Part shown: one piece after another, positions 1-9,005 of the stretch
How positions within the stretch are numbered: the stretch's first letter is position 1
How the letters are laid out: each line of letters begins with the position of its first letter
Assembly: GCA_029253585.1 (NCBI GenBank)
Contig: JAQWZF010000006.1
Location: forward strand, 17,223 to 81,222
Direction of reading: 5' to 3'
From: Gammaproteobacteria bacterium
Lineage (GTDB): Bacteria; Pseudomonadota; Gammaproteobacteria; Pseudomonadales; Pseudohongiellaceae
DNA: 64,000 nt
Position numbers and translations under genes: made by a program
Notes under the pieces: generated by a model
The model's input: only the letters and a program-made list of their open reading frames with translations
The model's database searches: none
What the model was told of the DNA's origin: nothing

Positions 1-155
1 TGGAGATACTAGGCCTGGATGAAACGGCCGATAAACAACAGGTGATTAAAGCTCACCGCGGCCTCATGCAGAAGTTGCATCCCGACAGAGGCGGGAGCGA
101 CTATCTTGCGCAGAAAATTAACGCGGCCAGAGACTATCTGATCGAGAATCTCTAG
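1..155 (+). CDS. J-domain protein, C-terminal end (partial)
   Basis: The window opens inside this gene; the readable frame starts at base 3 and gives about 50 residues to a TAG at 153-155. The fragment carries the HPD tripeptide (LHPDRGG), preceded by helix II basic residues and followed by a short helix III (INAARDYLI), which is the J-domain signature that stimulates Hsp70 ATPase. The J-domain ends at the extreme C-terminus, the arrangement of small membrane-anchored J-proteins of the TIM14 or DjlA-like type. The upstream part, where a membrane anchor would be, lies outside the window, so the subfamily is not certain. Confidence 0.75.
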   Translation, partial: EILGLDETADKQQVIKAHRGLMQKLHPDRGGSDYLAQKINAARDYLIENL

Positions 156-207
156 CCGTTATCGTTTTGTATGCCTGTGCGATACTTCTGTAACGCTTCC
201 TGGCTAG

Positions 208-975
208 CTAGGCGCTCTTCTTCTTATCGAGAAAAGCCTGCACTATCGCCTGTGCATCTGGCGTTTGTAGCAGTCGGGCAAACTCATCTAATTCTAAACC
301 GATGACCTCAGACACGTCACTGTGTTGCCCGCGTTTAATAAGCGCCTTGCTGGTCTGTACAGAGTCGGCAGGCAGTGCGGCGAGTTTCTGAGCTTTATTC
401 ATGGCGAACCCCAGGTATTGATCTTGTGGTAGCACTTCATTGATGATGCCGTACTCCTTCGCCTTACTGGCGGAAAATTTCTCGCCTAATAATAGTAATT
501 CAGCTGCACGGACATGGCCGATCTGCTTGGGTAGCAAATAGCTGGAACCTGCCTCCGGACAAAGACCGAGGCGACTGAATGGCAGTTGCAAGAAACAGTT
601 GTCGGAGGCGTAGATTAGATCGCAATGAAAAAGCAGGGTAGTGCCGATGCCGATGGCTAGACCACTAATGGCCGCGACGATGGGTTTCGCAGATTCATTC
701 AGTGCATTCATAAAGGCTACGGAAGGGCGCTCGGCCGAAGGCGTGGCGCTAGCGATGAAGTCGCTCACGTCGTTGCCGCTGGTAAAGCAATCGTCAACGC
801 CGCGTATCAGGATTACATTCACATCTGCTGTTTCGTTGGCTTGCCTAAGACCAGCGGCTAGCGCGGCATACATGCCGGGCAGTAGCGCATTCTTTTTCTC
901 CGGCCTGTGAATCTCGATGATGAATACCTTGCCATCGATACTGTATCTGATATTTTCATCCGCGGATTTTTTCAT
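208..975 (-). CDS. Enoyl-CoA hydratase/isomerase family protein, isomerase-like
   Basis: A 255-residue crotonase-fold protein, normal length for the family. The oxyanion-hole regions are visible (SGNDVSDF near residue 66 and AISGLAIGIG near 103). The two glutamates that hydratases use (in the GGCE and QPE motifs) are replaced by Thr and Phe, while a Glu is present in the PEAGSS motif, the position used by delta3-delta2-enoyl-CoA isomerases. I therefore infer a role in moving double bonds during oxidation of unsaturated fatty acids rather than hydration. It is a single gene on the minus strand, divergent from the next gene, with no beta-oxidation partners beside it. The substrate is unknown. 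Confidence 0.85.
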   Translation of the reverse strand: MKKSADENIRYSIDGKVFIIEIHRPEKKNALLPGMYAALAAGLRQANETADVNVILIRGVDDCFTSGNDVSDFIASATPSAERPSVAFMNALNESAKPIVAAISGLAIGIGTTLLFHCDLIYASDNCFLQLPFSRLGLCPEAGSSYLLPKQIGHVRAAELLLLGEKFSASKAKEYGIINEVLPQDQYLGFAMNKAQKLAALPADSVQTSKALIKRGQHSDVSEVIGLELDEFARLLQTPDAQAIVQAFLDKKKSA

Positions 976-1121
976 GGTTTTCCTCTTTAGCTCAATTTAT
1001 TCTCTCAGTGACCATTTTAGTAGATATGACATTCGAAGTAGAGTATTAATATTCTCGGAAATTGTATAAAAAAATCTGCTGGCCTTGCGGCCGGACTCTT
1101 CACGGGATCATAGAATAATAG

Positions 1122-2448
1122 GTGCCTATGGTGGTGCATAGACGTGCGTATACGAGACTGCTCAAGTCGATAACATTGATAGAGGCTTCTGAGCAAAGAG
1201 CCGTATTCATGTCCTTTCTTCTTGTCTTTTTGTTGATCGCAGCCTACTACATGTTGCGTCTCGTAAGAGACGCAATGGCAAGTGACTGGAGCAATACCGA
1301 GATCAGTGTGCTGTGGAATATCCAGTTTTTCCTGAGTCTGGCATTTGTTGCACTCTATGGCATGGCGGTATCTCTCTTTAAGTTTAGAAATCTGGTTTCT
1401 CTTGTCTATGGTTTCTTTGCGGCGAGCTTCCTCATCTTCTACTTTGCATCGCAGCGAGTTTCCAGTCCGGGGCTAGTGGATAAGAGTTTCTATCTCTGGG
1501 TAAGTCTATTTAGTCTATTTCATGTCTCTGTTTTTTGGAGTCTGATGGCGGACTTGTTTAGCAAGGAGCAGTCCAAGAGGCTGTTCGCCTTCATCTATAT
1601 GGGTGCCAGTGCTGGCGCTATAGTCGGTCCCTTGATTGCGGCTATCGCGGTAAATCTGCTCGGCGCGGACGCTTTGATGCTCGCCGCGTCATCGATGATG
1701 CTGCCTCCCCTGCTGATAGTTGTCTATCTACAGCGTCTGAAGGTGACTGATCTTGGAAATGAGAGTCAATCTGTAGATCTAAGGCATTACAGGATAGGCG
1801 GCAATCCACTGCAGGGGTTCAAGTCTTTCTTCAGCAGTCCATTCTTGCTCGCGATAGCGCTCTTCCTGCTTCTCTACACGGCAATCAGTTCCTTCGCCTA
1901 TTTTGAGCAGACTAATTTGTTGTGGGGTTTCGACAGGGACCGGCGCACCGAGATTCTGGCTTTTTTAGCGCTGGTCGTTAATGTCCTAACTTTCTTGCTA
2001 GGGTTTTTAGCTACCGGAAGGCTGGCCACGAAGTGGGGTATGCCGGTGACCCTCGGCCTGGTGCCGCTATTTATGTGTGCGGCCTTGGTGGTGCTGGCCT
2101 TCGCGCCGCTGCTTACTGTTTTATTGGCTCTGCAGGTCGCCAGGCAACTACGGTATTACCCGACCGGCAAGAGAGATGTTGTTCACGGCGGTGCCCAGAG
2201 AGAGTCGCTTCAAGGCGGAGCCGGTTGGAGGCGTCGCTATCGACAGAGGTGGAGATGCCATTTGGGGGTCGGCGTTTGCTTTACTCACCGACGGCGTGGG
2301 TCTGGGTGTGGCTGCGATGGCGGGCATAGGCGCAGTAATTGCGGCAATATGGGCGGCGACTGGGGCCGCTCTTGGCGCGGCCTTTGCGAGGAAGGCGGGT
2401 TTGCCTGCGAGCGATTCCCTCGCCGAGGGATTTAGAGAAGAGAGATAG
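1122..2448 (+). pseudogene. Frameshifted MFS-type transporter resembling ATP/ADP translocase-like proteins
   Basis: The first frame (GTG 1122 or ATG 1128) encodes about 10 hydrophobic helices. Near 2149 the sense continues in the next frame (2150 to TAG 2446-2448), where the conserved-looking NYGITRPAREMLFT motif, the GGDA motif and last helices appear. Reading AGG-c-AAC-TAC suggests one extra C or two lost bases at the junction. The joined product would be about 440 residues. RPAREMLFT followed by a YRGGDA-like motif is typical of bacterial relatives of the nucleotide transporter family (Npt/Tlc-like) within the major facilitator superfamily; the substrate is not predictable. Either a true frameshift or a sequencing error; apart from the junction the coding quality is good on both sides. 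Confidence 0.75.
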
Positions 2449-2527
2449 ATTAAAAGTTACCCGGCGCTTAGCGTGTTATTCGATGTTAGAATGCGCTGGG
2501 AGTTCACAATTTGAGGTGTAGTTTGGC

Positions 2528-4054
2528 ATGACACTAATTCGCAATGAAGATCTAATTCAAAGTGTTGCAGATGCGCTGCAATATATTTCCTATTACCATC
2601 CGCTCGATTTCATTACCGCGGTCAATGAGGCCTACGAGAGAGAGGAGTCGCCAGCCGCGAAAGACGCGATGGCACAGATTCTCATCAACTCTCGACTATG
2701 TGCCGAAGGCAAGCGACCAATCTGTCAAGACACAGGCATAGTTGCCGTATTTCTCGAGGTGGGCATGGATGTTCAATGGCAAGGAGATATGGCTCTCGAA
2801 GACATGGTAAACGAAGGCGTGCGCCGCGCTTATCTGAACCCTGACAATGTCCTGCGGGCTTCGATCCTGTCCGACCCGGCCGGTGCGAGAATAAATACCA
2901 AAGACAATACGCCTGCGGTCATCCACACGCAGATAGTTCCCGGTAACACGCTAGAAGTGAAGCTGGCAGCCAAGGGTGGCGGCTCTGAAAACAAGTCAAA
3001 GTTAGTGATGTTGAATCCTAGTGACAGCATAGTGGATTGGGTCGAGAAGACACTGCCCACGATGGGGGCAGGCTGGTGTCCACCTGGTATGTTGGGAATA
3101 GGCATTGGCGGCACCGCAGAGAAAGCCGCCCTGCTCGCGAAAGAATCCTTGATGGACCCTATCGATATTCATGAGCTAAGGGCGCGAGGGCCCAGTAATC
3201 GTGTCGAAGAGCTGCGTCTGGAGATCATGGACAGGGCAAATTCTCTCGGTATTGGAGCACAGGGCCTAGGTGGATTGACCACGGTGTTGGATGTGAAAAT
3301 CTTGGACTATCCAACCCACGCGGCCTCGCTACCGGTGGCGATGATTCCAAATTGTGCTGCGACCCGGCATGTACACTTTACCCTCGATGGTAACGGCGTT
3401 GCGGAATTTGAACCACCTAGCCTGGATCAGTGGCCGGAGATGGTCTGGGATGTGGGCCCACGAGCGCGTAAAGTGAACCTGGACACCCTCACCCCTGAGG
3501 AGATAGCGAAGTGGGAGCCAGGTGAAACTCTACTACTGTCAGGCGCGATGTTAACTGGACGGGATGCGGCACATAAACGCCTGCTTGCGATGTTGGCGAA
3601 GGGCGAGCCACTTCCAGCGGGCGTCGATTTTACCAATAAGTTTATATACTATGTAGGCCCGGTGGATGCTGTGCGCGATGAAGTCATTGGCCCGGCCGGC
3701 CCGACCACGGCCACACGCATGGACAAGTTCACCGAGGAGCTGCTGGCGAAGACCGGTCTGATCGGTATGATAGGGAAAGCAGAGAGAGGCAAGGTGGGTA
3801 TTGACGCAATTAAGAAGCATAAGGCTGTGTACCTTATGGCAGTCGGCGGTGCGGCTTACCTGGTTTCAAAGGCAATCCGCAAGTCACGTATCGTTGCCTT
3901 CGAAGATCTTGGTATGGAGGCTATCCACGAGTTTGAAGTAGAGGAAATGCCAGTAACAGTTGCCGTAGATGTGAACGGTACTTCTGTCCACCAGACCGGT
4001 CCAGCACTATGGAAGAAAAAAATTGCCGAAGAGCATGCTCTTGAGGTGAAATAG
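2528..4054 (+). CDS. fumA: Fumarate hydratase, class I (iron-sulfur)
   Basis: A 508-residue class I fumarase, converting fumarate and malate in the TCA cycle in the cytoplasm. The alpha domain carries three cysteines expected to bind the oxygen-sensitive [4Fe-4S] cluster: Cys66 (ICQDTG), Cys184 (GAGWCPPG) and Cys276 (IPNCAATR), with the substrate-binding GGGSENKSK stretch near 150. The C-terminal beta domain (about 330-508) includes the VGPVD and GPTTATRMD motifs. Length matches Pseudomonas-type single-chain enzymes. It follows the frameshifted transporter by 80 bases and is followed by a clear terminator, so it is probably expressed alone. Tartrate dehydratase is a related alternative, but that enzyme is normally split into two subunits. 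Confidence 0.95.
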   Translation: MTLIRNEDLIQSVADALQYISYYHPLDFITAVNEAYEREESPAAKDAMAQILINSRLCAEGKRPICQDTGIVAVFLEVGMDVQWQGDMALEDMVNEGVRRAYLNPDNVLRASILSDPAGARINTKDNTPAVIHTQIVPGNTLEVKLAAKGGGSENKSKLVMLNPSDSIVDWVEKTLPTMGAGWCPPGMLGIGIGGTAEKAALLAKESLMDPIDIHELRARGPSNRVEELRLEIMDRANSLGIGAQGLGGLTTVLDVKILDYPTHAASLPVAMIPNCAATRHVHFTLDGNGVAEFEPPSLDQWPEMVWDVGPRARKVNLDTLTPEEIAKWEPGETLLLSGAMLTGRDAAHKRLLAMLAKGEPLPAGVDFTNKFIYYVGPVDAVRDEVIGPAGPTTATRMDKFTEELLAKTGLIGMIGKAERGKVGIDAIKKHKAVYLMAVGGAAYLVSKAIRKSRIVAFEDLGMEAIHEFEVEEMPVTVAVDVNGTSVHQTGPALWKKKIAEEHALEVK

Positions 4055-4084
4055 CTGTCTCTAAACAAGCGTAGCTAAATGACG

Positions 4085-4125
4085 AAGGCAGAGGTCTCTA
4101 AAGCGGCTTCTGCCTTTATTTTTTC
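4085..4125. terminator. Rho-independent terminator between fumarase and fabY-like gene
   Basis: The arm AAGGCAGA (4085-4092) pairs with TCTGCCTT (4109-4116), followed by a T-rich tail up to 4125. It lies 30 bases after the fumarase stop and just before the end of the convergent gene at 4128; an A-rich stretch is not present on the other side, so it serves mainly the plus strand. Confidence 0.8.
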
Positions 4126-4127
4126 TC

Positions 4128-6047
4128 TTATTCACACATATCGCTGTAGGGATTCTCAAGTTCCAGTGATATCTCGGGTGTCAGGCCAGTTACCGCTAGC
4201 TTGCCATCGGCCAGGTCGATTGATTCGCTGCCTAGCACATTGTGGTTGAACTTATAGATCGTGCGATTCTCGCCTTCCTGAGTCGATGTGTCATATTCTA
4301 ACGATGCCTGAGCAACAGCTTCGTTGCGCGACTTGTATTTACTTATAGCCTTCTCACCGTGTCGCTTCGTCAACATATTTTCCACGATGTGTGGGGCTAG
4401 CATTGATGCGCTGGCGTTATTTCCACCGAAGCCTTTCGAATTTATGATTACCGCGTCCATAGACTGTTTGCCTACGTCTTTATGCTGCAAGAGAAAGTCG
4501 ACGTTGCTATGGCTAACGTCGTCGGCTATCTCATGAACTGTAAGAATGCCCGGAATAATCCCCTCTGCCCAGACACCGAGACTCGCGGCGATTTGATCCC
4601 CCGAAGAGGAGGCGAGAGAGTGGCCTATGTAGGATTTCACTGCAGCGACAGGCCAGTTCCCAATGCCGAAGCTCTCAGCTATCTGGTTGATGATATGAGA
4701 TTCCGTCTGCCGGTTCTGTAAGGTTCCCGTGCCGTGGGCTTGCACGTAGCTGCGCTTGGCCAAGCCCTCTTGACCGATAATGTTTCTTGTGGCGGCGGCA
4801 GCTTTCGCCATGGAAATATAGTTGCCAAGCCCGGGGCTGGCAATAGACTTCTTGAACCCGTCAGCATTGATAAACACCTCATTGATCCCGCCATAAATAT
4901 TTGCGCCTAGCTCCATAGCCAATTCATCGTCAAATAGAACGATGCAGTGTGCCGACTCGGCCAGGGTAAATCCTGCGTTGTTTCCAAATGGTCTACAGGC
5001 ACGGCGGAAATCGGGGCGTTGTTCATCTGTGAGTCTGTCGAGTTGACGAAGAGACGCATCGTCGGCAAGCGCGCCCATGGTTGCAAAGCCATCGAATATT
5101 TCCGGCACCAGAGGTGCTTCACTTGTGCCAACCAGTACAACTCTATGGGTGCCGGACTGGATGTCGCGAATACCCTGGCGCAGGTTGTAGAGAAATGTCG
5201 CACAAGCCGCTACGTTGGTGCCAGTTGTTCCCAGATTACCGAGTAGGTAAGCATTAATAAAGTCGGCTGGCATCTCAGCATAGCCAAGCGCAAGTTGTTT
5301 CGAGGAAACTTTCTTGCCGAGGAGGCGGGCCTGCATCATGCCGCCAGAGCCATTGTAGTCGAGTTGACCCATGCCGCTGCCCGCATAGACAGCGATTTGA
5401 TCGGCGGCAACCCTCTGTTTCACAACTTCCCAATCGATGCCCATGGAATTGATTGCATCGGATGCCGCGAATACAGTTAGCTGTAAGCCGCGTGGATGGT
5501 TTCGTGCAGGGTAGAGCTGCGCCGGGTCGAAACCGGAGGGTAGTTGCCCCGCGCTATGTACGGCTGTCTCGCGGGTACACTGCAGTACGACCTCTAAATT
5601 TTCAGATGCGCTTACGCTAACGCGACCCTTGGTCTGGGCATCGTTGACAGTCCACCCCGCGGGTAGTGGTGAGGGTAAGTCTTTTCTGCGCATTTCAAAT
5701 TGTAGTGGTTGATCGGAAGCGGAGCCTAGGGAGGCATTGCGGTTGTAGGGCAAACGATTAGGGTCAAATAAGTTGTTTTCCAGTTCACGAATGAGCGAGC
5801 CCTGTCTTAGTGCCGGGGCGAGTTGAGACAGATAGGTGTCCAGTTGAATCTCGCTGCCGCTACGGTCCAGCCATTTCCCATCCTGCTTCTTGAGCTGCCC
5901 GGTAAGCGCTGCCAGATTGTGGTACGTCGCCTGCGTCTGTCTCTTAGGCAGGGCGTCGATGACCAGCCGCCTGTAACCATGATGACCGGAGCTGCGGCCA
6001 GCTGCATTGATTCCGCCGAACCCTGTAATTACCGGTAGTCTTGCCAT
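4128..6047 (-). CDS. fabY: Beta-ketoacyl-ACP synthase, FabY type
   Basis: A 639-residue condensing enzyme, much longer than FabB/FabF (about 410) but close to Pseudomonas aeruginosa FabY (634). The thiolase-fold catalytic triad is Cys282 (NVAACATF), His438 (QAHGTGT) and His476 (KSYIGHS), with the GFGGNN glycine-rich loop near 550. The N-terminal 180 residues and C-terminal 70 residues are extensions typical of this long form. The CHH triad means elongation-type decarboxylating condensation; in Pseudomonas, FabY starts fatty acid synthesis by condensing acetyl-CoA with malonyl-ACP, and I infer the same here. It stands alone on the minus strand with no other fab genes nearby. Confidence 0.85.
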   Translation of the reverse strand: MARLPVITGFGGINAAGRSSGHHGYRRLVIDALPKRQTQATYHNLAALTGQLKKQDGKWLDRSGSEIQLDTYLSQLAPALRQGSLIRELENNLFDPNRLPYNRNASLGSASDQPLQFEMRRKDLPSPLPAGWTVNDAQTKGRVSVSASENLEVVLQCTRETAVHSAGQLPSGFDPAQLYPARNHPRGLQLTVFAASDAINSMGIDWEVVKQRVAADQIAVYAGSGMGQLDYNGSGGMMQARLLGKKVSSKQLALGYAEMPADFINAYLLGNLGTTGTNVAACATFLYNLRQGIRDIQSGTHRVVLVGTSEAPLVPEIFDGFATMGALADDASLRQLDRLTDEQRPDFRRACRPFGNNAGFTLAESAHCIVLFDDELAMELGANIYGGINEVFINADGFKKSIASPGLGNYISMAKAAAATRNIIGQEGLAKRSYVQAHGTGTLQNRQTESHIINQIAESFGIGNWPVAAVKSYIGHSLASSSGDQIAASLGVWAEGIIPGILTVHEIADDVSHSNVDFLLQHKDVGKQSMDAVIINSKGFGGNNASASMLAPHIVENMLTKRHGEKAISKYKSRNEAVAQASLEYDTSTQEGENRTIYKFNHNVLGSESIDLADGKLAVTGLTPEISLELENPYSDMCE

Positions 6048-6305
6048 TGTCCATTCCTTGTCTGGGAGTTATCTGTGCAATTGGGCTACAAGGACTATAG
6101 TGGGCTATTTGCCGAAAACTTTAAGTCATATTGGACAGTAAATACAATATATTAGCCATCGTGGCTTCTTGGCGCTGCAATCATCTCAGGGCTGCCCCTG
6201 AAGAGGCTAGGCAAGTAGCGAGATTTGAAGCGCTTGCATAAAGCCAGCACCCCACATAGCATGGTGCGATTAGGATCAATCAATCAGTCTTCCTCTGGAG
6301 GAATC

Positions 6306-7175
6306 ATGGGTATTAAAAGACTAGTCACTGCAATCTTATTGGCAGGTGGTATGAGTGCCGCAACTTCAGCACTGGCGCAGAATGATAGATTTGCCAATGT
6401 GACTATCGAGACTGTGCCCGTCAGAGGCAATATTTCTATGTTGATTGGTTCCGGGGGCAATATTGGCGTCTCAGCAGGCACGGACGGTCTGCTTATCATC
6501 GACGATCAATATGCACCTCTGGCTGCGAAGATTAAGGCAGCGCTTTCGCAACTCGGTTCCGACACGCCAAAGTTTCTACTTAACACGCATTTTCACGGAG
6601 ACCACACCGGCGGCAATACCGACTTTGGTGCGGCGAGTATTATCATCGCCCATGAGAATGTCAGGGGTAGACTGGTAGCAGGGGATTCACCAAGTTCGGC
6701 GTTGCCTGTTGTAACTTTCGATGACGATGTCACGGTGCATTTCAATGGCGAGAACATCACTCTAATTCACATGCCCAGGGGGCATACGGATACCGATAGT
6801 GTCGTCATGTTTGAAGACACGAACGTGATTCACATGGGTGATCACTTCTTTAACGGGAGTTTCCCGTTTGTAGATATCGCTAATGGTGGCACAGTTCAGG
6901 GGTATCTGGTTAATCTGGAAAAGGCTCTATCCTGGATAGACGATGATACGGCTGTTATTCCTGGTCATGGGACGCTGGGCACCAAGGCGGATCTGCTAGC
7001 ATTCTACAATGTGGTCAAAGACACATCGACGGCAATCCGTGTAATGAAATCGCAGCAGCTGAGTGTCGAAGAGGCTGTTGCGGCAGGCTTGGGCGATGAA
7101 TATGCTTCTTGGGGGCAGGGGTTTATCAACGAGCAGCGCTGGATCGAGACGGTATTTACTAGCTATCAGAGATAG
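6306..7175 (+). CDS. Secreted metallo-beta-lactamase-fold hydrolase
   Basis: ATG 6306 is preferred over upstream starts because a GGAGG ribosome site lies just before it and the product then begins with a clean signal peptide (MGIKRL, hydrophobic core, cleavage after SALAQ near residue 25). The 289-residue protein has the metal-binding motif H95-x-H97-x-D99-H100 (THFHGDH), His160 (RGHTD), Asp179 (MGDHF) and His221 (PGHG), a complete dinuclear zinc site. This is the periplasmic QuiP/cyclase-like or B3-like branch; many such proteins are not beta-lactamases. The substrate is unknown. It is divergent from fabY and followed after 77 bases by a VanY-type peptidase. Confidence 0.85.
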   Translation: MGIKRLVTAILLAGGMSAATSALAQNDRFANVTIETVPVRGNISMLIGSGGNIGVSAGTDGLLIIDDQYAPLAAKIKAALSQLGSDTPKFLLNTHFHGDHTGGNTDFGAASIIIAHENVRGRLVAGDSPSSALPVVTFDDDVTVHFNGENITLIHMPRGHTDTDSVVMFEDTNVIHMGDHFFNGSFPFVDIANGGTVQGYLVNLEKALSWIDDDTAVIPGHGTLGTKADLLAFYNVVKDTSTAIRVMKSQQLSVEEAVAAGLGDEYASWGQGFINEQRWIETVFTSYQR

Positions 7176-7252
7176 TTGGGAAACACTAAGCAACGTTATT
7201 CTGGCCCTGTGGAGTAGACCTTGTCGGATAGACTGGCGAGCTTGCGTCTCTT

Positions 7253-7789
7253 ATGACTAATACCGATGATGCAACAATAAACCTAGCGCGTCTGCACCAG
7301 GCGCTAGGTATACCTAGCGACTATGCGCAAAGCTGCAAGCTTCCCCTATGCATAGAGCCCGAAACGCTAGTCAACACCGAATTGGATTTCTATCAGCGAG
7401 AGCAGCGACTCACGCCCGCGGCATTCTTGGCCTGGTCTCGTATGCGCGAGGCGGCATTGAGACAGGAAATTTCCTTGTTCCTTATTTCCGCCTTTCGTGG
7501 CTATCAATATCAACACGATTTGATCGCAAAGAAGCTAGAACAGGGGCGGACTATTACAGATATTCTGCGTGTGAATGCCGCCCCCGGCTACAGCGAACAC
7601 CATAGTGGTCGGGCCGTAGATCTGGGCACCTTGGGCTGCGATGCCTTGAGCGAAAAATTCGAAAATACCACGGCATATCAATGGCTTGCTGAGAATGCGG
7701 AGGACTTCGATTTCCGCTTAAGCTATCCCCGCGGCAACCCCTCTGGCATAGATTTCGAGCCCTGGCACTGGTGCTATAAAGACGAATAA
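7253..7789 (+). CDS. D-alanyl-D-alanine carboxypeptidase family protein (VanY/M15B)
   Basis: A 178-residue zinc peptidase domain of the M15B family. The zinc motifs are SEHHSGRAVDL (His and Asp ligands) and EPWHWCY (second His), and the SAFRGYQYQ segment is the substrate-side motif of VanY proteins. These enzymes remove the terminal D-Ala from peptidoglycan stem peptides or act on free muropeptides. No signal peptide is visible, so it may be a cytoplasmic LD/DD-carboxypeptidase-like recycling enzyme rather than periplasmic. No vancomycin resistance genes are adjacent. Confidence 0.88.
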   Translation: MTNTDDATINLARLHQALGIPSDYAQSCKLPLCIEPETLVNTELDFYQREQRLTPAAFLAWSRMREAALRQEISLFLISAFRGYQYQHDLIAKKLEQGRTITDILRVNAAPGYSEHHSGRAVDLGTLGCDALSEKFENTTAYQWLAENAEDFDFRLSYPRGNPSGIDFEPWHWCYKDE

Positions 7790-8144
7790 CTTCCTTAGAC
7801 AAATGCTGGTGAAAGGGGTAGTCTAGAAGTCGAACTACTAAGGAGAGGGGATGTTCGCGAACCACCACCCTGGGCATTATCTAGTGCGTTTTCTGTCGCA
7901 TAATCTGAATACTTCTGTATTTAGCTCCCTTACTCAAACTCAAATTTCTGCTCTCTTTCAGACACCAATATCCAAATGCGGTTCATACGGGCCTATGATG
8001 GTCATGGTCTTCAAGGCTCTGATTGATTCGTGCCGCTTGAAATTTGATCAAGAACAATTTCGCATTTATAAGAGGAGGTAATATCTAAGTCAAATAGTTG
8101 TTTTGCAATTCGCCATTTTGAACGAAATCAGGAGATAGTATTTT
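7790..8144 (+). other. Gene-poor stretch before hpf with a doubtful small ORF
   Basis: 355 bases between the VanY gene and hpf. An ORF at 7851-8081 (76 residues) starts just after AAGGAGAGGGG, a strong ribosome-binding sequence with suitable spacing, but its protein has no recognisable domain and biased composition, so I do not call it a gene. The right end holds the hpf promoter. Confidence 0.5.
8044..8072 (+). promoter_or_regulatory. Sigma-70-like promoter of hpf
   Basis: TTGATC (8044-8049) and TATAAG (8067-8072) are separated by 17 bases, four and five matches to the -35 and -10 consensus. The start codon of hpf is at 8145, leaving a leader of about 65 bases. Confidence 0.6.
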
Positions 8145-8588
8145 ATGACTAATGAATTCCAAGTTGTTTATCACAATATCGATCAAACTGAAGCCATCAG
8201 CGACGCAGTTCAAAAGCGTATAGACAAGCTGGAGCGTTATTGTGATCAAATTATCAATGGTCGAGTAGTATTGGATTCTCCACACAACAATCACCACAAG
8301 GGCAAAGTGTATTCAGTCACTTTAGAGATTCATACGCCAACATTAGAAGTTCGTGTGAATCAAGATCAACATGACAATCATGCCCACGAAGATTTATATG
8401 TAGCAATTCGCGATGCCTTCAATGTTGCCGAGCGCCAGTTCAAGTCTGTCGATAAGAAGCACCGAGCGACTCCTTTGCATGAAATAGAGCCGATGGTGAT
8501 GGAAGCAGATATTCTCGAGGCCGATAGTCTGGAAGACGAGGGCATGGAAGAGAGCCTTAAAAATATTAATAGCGAGGCTGCGGCATAG
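8145..8588 (+). CDS. hpf: Ribosome hibernation promoting factor (HPF/RaiA family)
   Basis: A 147-residue protein starting 13 bases after an AGGAGA ribosome site. The HPF/RaiA fold covers residues 1-105: the beta-alpha-beta-beta-beta-alpha pattern with ISDAVQKRIDKLERYCDQI and the second helix DLYVAIRDAFNVAERQ. These factors bind the 30S decoding region and inactivate ribosomes in stationary phase. An acidic tail of about 40 residues follows; it is not the dimerising domain of long HPF. It is not beside rpoN as in enterobacteria and Pseudomonas, but forms a pair with the DUF1244 gene 15 bases downstream, under the promoter at 8044. Confidence 0.9.
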   Translation: MTNEFQVVYHNIDQTEAISDAVQKRIDKLERYCDQIINGRVVLDSPHNNHHKGKVYSVTLEIHTPTLEVRVNQDQHDNHAHEDLYVAIRDAFNVAERQFKSVDKKHRATPLHEIEPMVMEADILEADSLEDEGMEESLKNINSEAAA

Positions 8589-8603
8589 GGCGGTAGAAAA
8601 CAC

Positions 8604-8897
8604 ATGGATGACGCAAGCAGGCAAGAAATTGAGGCCGCAACATTTAGAAGATTGTTGCAACATTTGGATGATAACAAGGATGTGCAAAATATTGACCTGA
8701 TGAATCTGGCAAGTTTTTGCAGAAACTGTTTGTCGAAATGGTACATGGCAGAGGCCGAGGCACGAGGGATGGATATAGACTATGACTCTGCGCGAGAATT
8801 AGTTTATGGCATCCCTTACTCTGACTGGAAAGCTAAGTATCAGTCAGAGGCCAGCGCGGAACAGCTGCAGAAATTCAACGACAGTTCGGCCGAATAG
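8604..8897 (+). CDS. DUF1244 family protein
   Basis: A 97-residue protein matching the DUF1244 family: the central FCRNCLSKWY motif with two cysteines, followed by YGIPYSDWK. No function is established for the family. It is predicted to be small, helical and cytoplasmic with no signal or membrane segment. Its start lies 15 bases after the hpf stop, so the two are probably co-transcribed, and a terminator follows at 8967. The two Cys residues could bind a metal, but that is only a guess. Confidence 0.85.
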   Translation: MDDASRQEIEAATFRRLLQHLDDNKDVQNIDLMNLASFCRNCLSKWYMAEAEARGMDIDYDSARELVYGIPYSDWKAKYQSEASAEQLQKFNDSSAE

Positions 8898-8966
8898 TTC
8901 AACTAAATTTTTAAAATGAATAGTTTAAGTGAACAGTTCAACTGAAGAGTTGCTTGAATGCGACAC

Positions 8967-9005
8967 ACGGGGAAGTCTCTAGCTAGAGGTTTCCCCCGTT
9001 TTATT
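8967..9005 (+). terminator. Rho-independent terminator after the hpf-DUF1244 operon
   Basis: ACGGGGAA (8967-8974) pairs with TTCCCCCGT (8991-8999), with an inner palindrome CTCTAGCTAGAG (8977-8988), followed by TTTTATTT. The T-run overlaps the last codons of the convergent regulator gene. Confidence 0.85.

Noticed and set aside
7851..8081. 76-residue ORF after a strong AAGGAGAGG sequence
   Set aside because: No domain, skewed composition and overlap with the hpf promoter; the ribosome-like site may be chance.
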